Below, in pieces: positions 6,637-7,965 of a DNA stretch of 7,965 bases. Source of the DNA: JAQBDA01 sp041301185 (GTDB lineage: Bacteria > Chloroflexota > Anaerolineae > Anaerolineales > UBA4823); assembly GCA_041301185.1 (NCBI GenBank), contig JBFYSV010000327.1:1-7965 (forward strand). Reading direction: 5' to 3'. The stretch's first letter is position 1. The number at the start of each line of letters is the position of its first letter. The position numbers were made by a program, and so were the translations under genes. Below the pieces are notes generated by a model, which searched no databases, was not told the origin of the DNA, and was given only the letters and a program-made list of their open reading frames with translations.

Positions 6637-7551
6637 TTAGTGGGCGTGGCTGGCGGTGCCGAAGGCGTGCTCGTAAGCCAGCATCAGGTAATAGCGCCAG
6701 TCAAAGCCGGCGTGGTAGGCGCTCTGCCGGGCGGGCGCCTGGGAGGCGGCCTCGCCCTTGAGATTCCGGTCGAGAAACTCGACCATCTGCGCCCAGGCCT
6801 GCGCCTGCACGCCGCCGGCCCGGATCGATTCGATATCGGTCACAAAGGCGTGCGGCTGGTCCTCGTAGACGGTAATCTCGTTGGGGATGCCGGCCTGGTT
6901 CAAGGCTGCCTCAAAAGCCAGCACATCGGCGACCGGTATGGAGGCATCTGCCCCGCCAAAGATGCCCAGCACCGGCCCGGGCAGCGCCCGCAGCGCCTGG
7001 GGATCGGTCTCCGGTGAGCCGTAGAAGATCACCGTGGCAGCCAGGCCGGGGTTGTGCAGGCTGTAGTTCAGGGAAGCCCGACCGCCATAGCAGAACCCGG
7101 CAACCGCAATGCCATCCGCATCCGCCTCCGGCAGGCTCTCGATCCAGGCATAGACGCTATCCAGGTCCTGGTTCACCTGCTCGGGCCCGTTGGTGATCAC
7201 CTGGTAGATGGCGCGCGGGATCCAGGAAGTGGTCGAGCCGCGGAAAGTATCCGGGGCGACCACCAGGTAGCCTTCCTCAGCCAGCCCGTCCGCCTTGCCG
7301 ACGATGCTTTGGTTCAGCCCGAAAAACTCGTGGATCATGATGACCACCGGGAAAGGCCCCTCGCCCTGCGGCCTGGCGACGTAGGCACGCACATCCGGCG
7401 CCTCGTTGCGCCCGGGGATGGCCGTGTTGGTAACAGCCTCGATCCGCCCGCCGCCAATGGCGTAGTCGACGGCGACCGAGCCCGCCAGGAAGAGCGCCAG
7501 CACCAGCGCCAGGCTTAGCGTACCGATCAGAATCCATTTGATAATTTTCAT
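6637..7551 (-). CDS. Membrane-anchored dienelactone hydrolase family protein
   Basis: 304 aa. The ATG at 7551 has GGAGG four bases upstream. An in-frame ATG at 7569 would add six residues but would place this RBS inside the gene. Residues 5-28 form a signal anchor (WILIGTLSLALVLALFLAG). The alpha/beta-hydrolase domain is about 40-265, with the family's Cys nucleophile in GFCYGG (Cys154), Asp202 in GGADASIP, His234 in PHAF, and the HE-x-FGLN motif (Glu75) that pairs with the Cys in dienelactone hydrolase. All key residues are present, so it is probably active. The family cleaves dienelactones and other esters; the anchor suggests an extracytoplasmic substrate, unlike the classical cytoplasmic enzyme. 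A C-terminal extension of about 40 residues (265-304) with aromatic and His content (FDWRYYLMLAYEHAF) is unexplained. It is divergent from another alpha/beta hydrolase. Substrate unknown. Confidence 0.9.
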   Translation of the reverse strand: MKIIKWILIGTLSLALVLALFLAGSVAVDYAIGGGRIEAVTNTAIPGRNEAPDVRAYVARPQGEGPFPVVIMIHEFFGLNQSIVGKADGLAEEGYLVVAPDTFRGSTTSWIPRAIYQVITNGPEQVNQDLDSVYAWIESLPEADADGIAVAGFCYGGRASLNYSLHNPGLAATVIFYGSPETDPQALRALPGPVLGIFGGADASIPVADVLAFEAALNQAGIPNEITVYEDQPHAFVTDIESIRAGGVQAQAWAQMVEFLDRNLKGEAASQAPARQSAYHAGFDWRYYLMLAYEHAFGTASHAH

Positions 7552-7555
7552 ACAG

Positions 7556-7560
7556 CCTCC
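7556..7560 (-). promoter_or_regulatory. RBS that decides the start of the dienelactone-hydrolase-like gene
   Basis: GGAGG on the minus strand, followed by CTGT and ATG. It supports translation from 7551 rather than the upstream in-frame ATG at 7569, which has no Shine-Dalgarno sequence. Confidence 0.75.
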
Positions 7561-7590
7561 AAAAATCAATAAAATACCTGCAAATTCCTC

Positions 7591-7618
7591 TTGATTATAC
7601 TATACAATATGTTATAAT
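7591..7618 (+). promoter_or_regulatory. Strong sigma70-type promoter candidate, overlapping a divergent -10
   Basis: On the plus strand TTGATT (7591-7596) and a perfect TATAAT (7613-7618) are separated by 16 bp, in a very A/T-rich patch. Transcription would start near 7625 and serve the alpha/beta-hydrolase gene at 7730 with a leader of about 105 nt. On the minus strand a perfect TATAAT occupies 7599-7594, overlapping the plus -35. It could be the -10 of the divergent hydrolase gene, though its -35 is poor. Simultaneous occupancy would be mutually exclusive. Confidence 0.6.
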
Positions 7619-7632
7619 TATATAGACAATAT
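7604..7632. promoter_or_regulatory. Candidate operator: two ACAATAT direct repeats 22 bp apart
   Basis: ACAATAT occurs at 7604-7610 and 7626-7632, a spacing of 22 bp or about two helical turns, on either side of the plus-strand -10. The second copy sits in the partially symmetric ATAG-N3-ATATAT-N3-CTAT (7622-7641). The arrangement would suit a dimeric repressor controlling both divergent hydrolase genes. In such A/T-rich DNA chance repeats are common. Confidence 0.3.
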
Positions 7633-7697
7633 ATGTACTATCGGAATATATCAAGCGGGCAGCCGGTTGATCAGGCTGCTAGAAAATCAAGGAAGAA

Positions 7698-7733
7698 ATG
7701 ACCCTTTTACCTCCATTGAAAGGCGTGAGATGA
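7698..7733 (+). CDS. Possible 11-codon leader peptide overlapping the hydrolase start
   Basis: ATG at 7698 with AAGGA four bases upstream opens MTLLPPLKGVR and stops at TGA 7731-7733. The stop overlaps the ATG of the hydrolase gene (ATGA, 7730-7733), a classical translational-coupling overlap. It is too short to judge by composition, and it includes a Pro-Pro pair that could slow ribosomes. It may be fortuitous, because the hydrolase start also has its own weaker AAAGG. Confidence 0.35.
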   Translation: MTLLPPLKGVR

Positions 7734-7965
7734 AACGACGTATCGGGCGCATCCTGCTGATCGTTTTGATAAGCGTTTTGGCGATTGTGCTGGTTGGACC
7801 ATTCCTCGTGCCGGTGCCGCCGCTGGAAGGCACTCTCCCGTCACAGTCACTGGCTGACCCGGACAGCCAATTCATCGAAATCAACGGTCTCGATCTCCAC
7901 GTCAAGAAGATGGGGGAGGGGGAGCCGGTGTTCCTGCTGCTGCACGGATTTGGCGCCAGCCTGTA
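7730..7965 (+). CDS. Alpha/beta hydrolase with N-terminal membrane anchor, 3' end outside window
   Basis: The first 78 codons are present, then the window ends. The ATG has AAAGG six bases upstream. Residues 1-27 are a signal anchor (MKRRIGRILLIVLISVLAIVLVG), followed by a Pro-rich linker (VPVPPLEG). At about 48-61, 'FIEINGLDLHVKKMG' is the first beta-strand pair of an alpha/beta-hydrolase fold, and 'VFLLLHGFGAS' at about 67-77 is the HGFGAS oxyanion-hole motif of that superfamily. The nucleophile elbow, acid and His lie beyond the window, so activity cannot be judged. Expected full length for the family is about 300-350 aa. It is divergent from the dienelactone-hydrolase-like gene and may share its control region. 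Esterase, lipase, peptidase and dehalogenase subfamilies cannot be separated here. Confidence 0.85.
   Translation, partial: MKRRIGRILLIVLISVLAIVLVGPFLVPVPPLEGTLPSQSLADPDSQFIEINGLDLHVKKMGEGEPVFLLLHGFGASL

Overview
The window looks like a chromosomal piece of a Chloroflexota bacterium, probably Anaerolineae or a close relative, from a moderately GC-rich genome. This is inferred from three things: PKD/Ig-like repeats of the 'YTW...GTKNVTVIAT' type, secreted proteins ending in a short hydrophobic tail with a central L-P and a terminal Arg ('LFLPFVVRR', 'LYLPLIER'), and a CSLREA-type beta-helix protein. No rRNA or other phylogenetic marker is present, so the assignment is tentative.

Layout. Positions 1-4387 (minus strand) hold two adjacent genes for secreted zinc-metalloprotease-like proteins. 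The promoter-proximal one (4387-2912, 491 aa) is complete. The second (2848 to beyond position 1) is one uninterrupted frame of at least 949 codons whose 3' end lies outside the window. They are 63 bp apart and probably cotranscribed. A 430-bp intergenic region (4388-4817) holds divergent promoter candidates and a roughly 93-bp palindromic repeat. Next on the plus strand is a secreted right-handed beta-helix protein (4818-6479), followed by a second, about 87% identical copy of the repeat (6509-6600). The minus-strand gene 7551-6637 encodes a membrane-anchored dienelactone-hydrolase-family protein. An AT-rich divergent promoter region (7552-7729) separates it from a plus-strand alpha/beta-hydrolase gene that starts at 7730 and runs off the right edge.

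Biology. Every identifiable product has a signal peptide or an N-terminal membrane anchor, so the region encodes extracellular or envelope functions: two proteases, one adhesin- or carbohydrate-binding-like beta-helix protein and two hydrolases. The two proteins with visible C-termini that carry the LP-tail (the 491-aa protease and the beta-helix protein) may share a surface-attachment or export route; this is inference. No tRNA, rRNA, CRISPR array, transposase or phage gene was seen. The most interesting points are the unusual zinc-ligand arrangements of the tandem proteases, the shared C-terminal tail, the palindromic element on both sides of a single gene, and the compact regulatory region with a possible leader peptide before the last gene.
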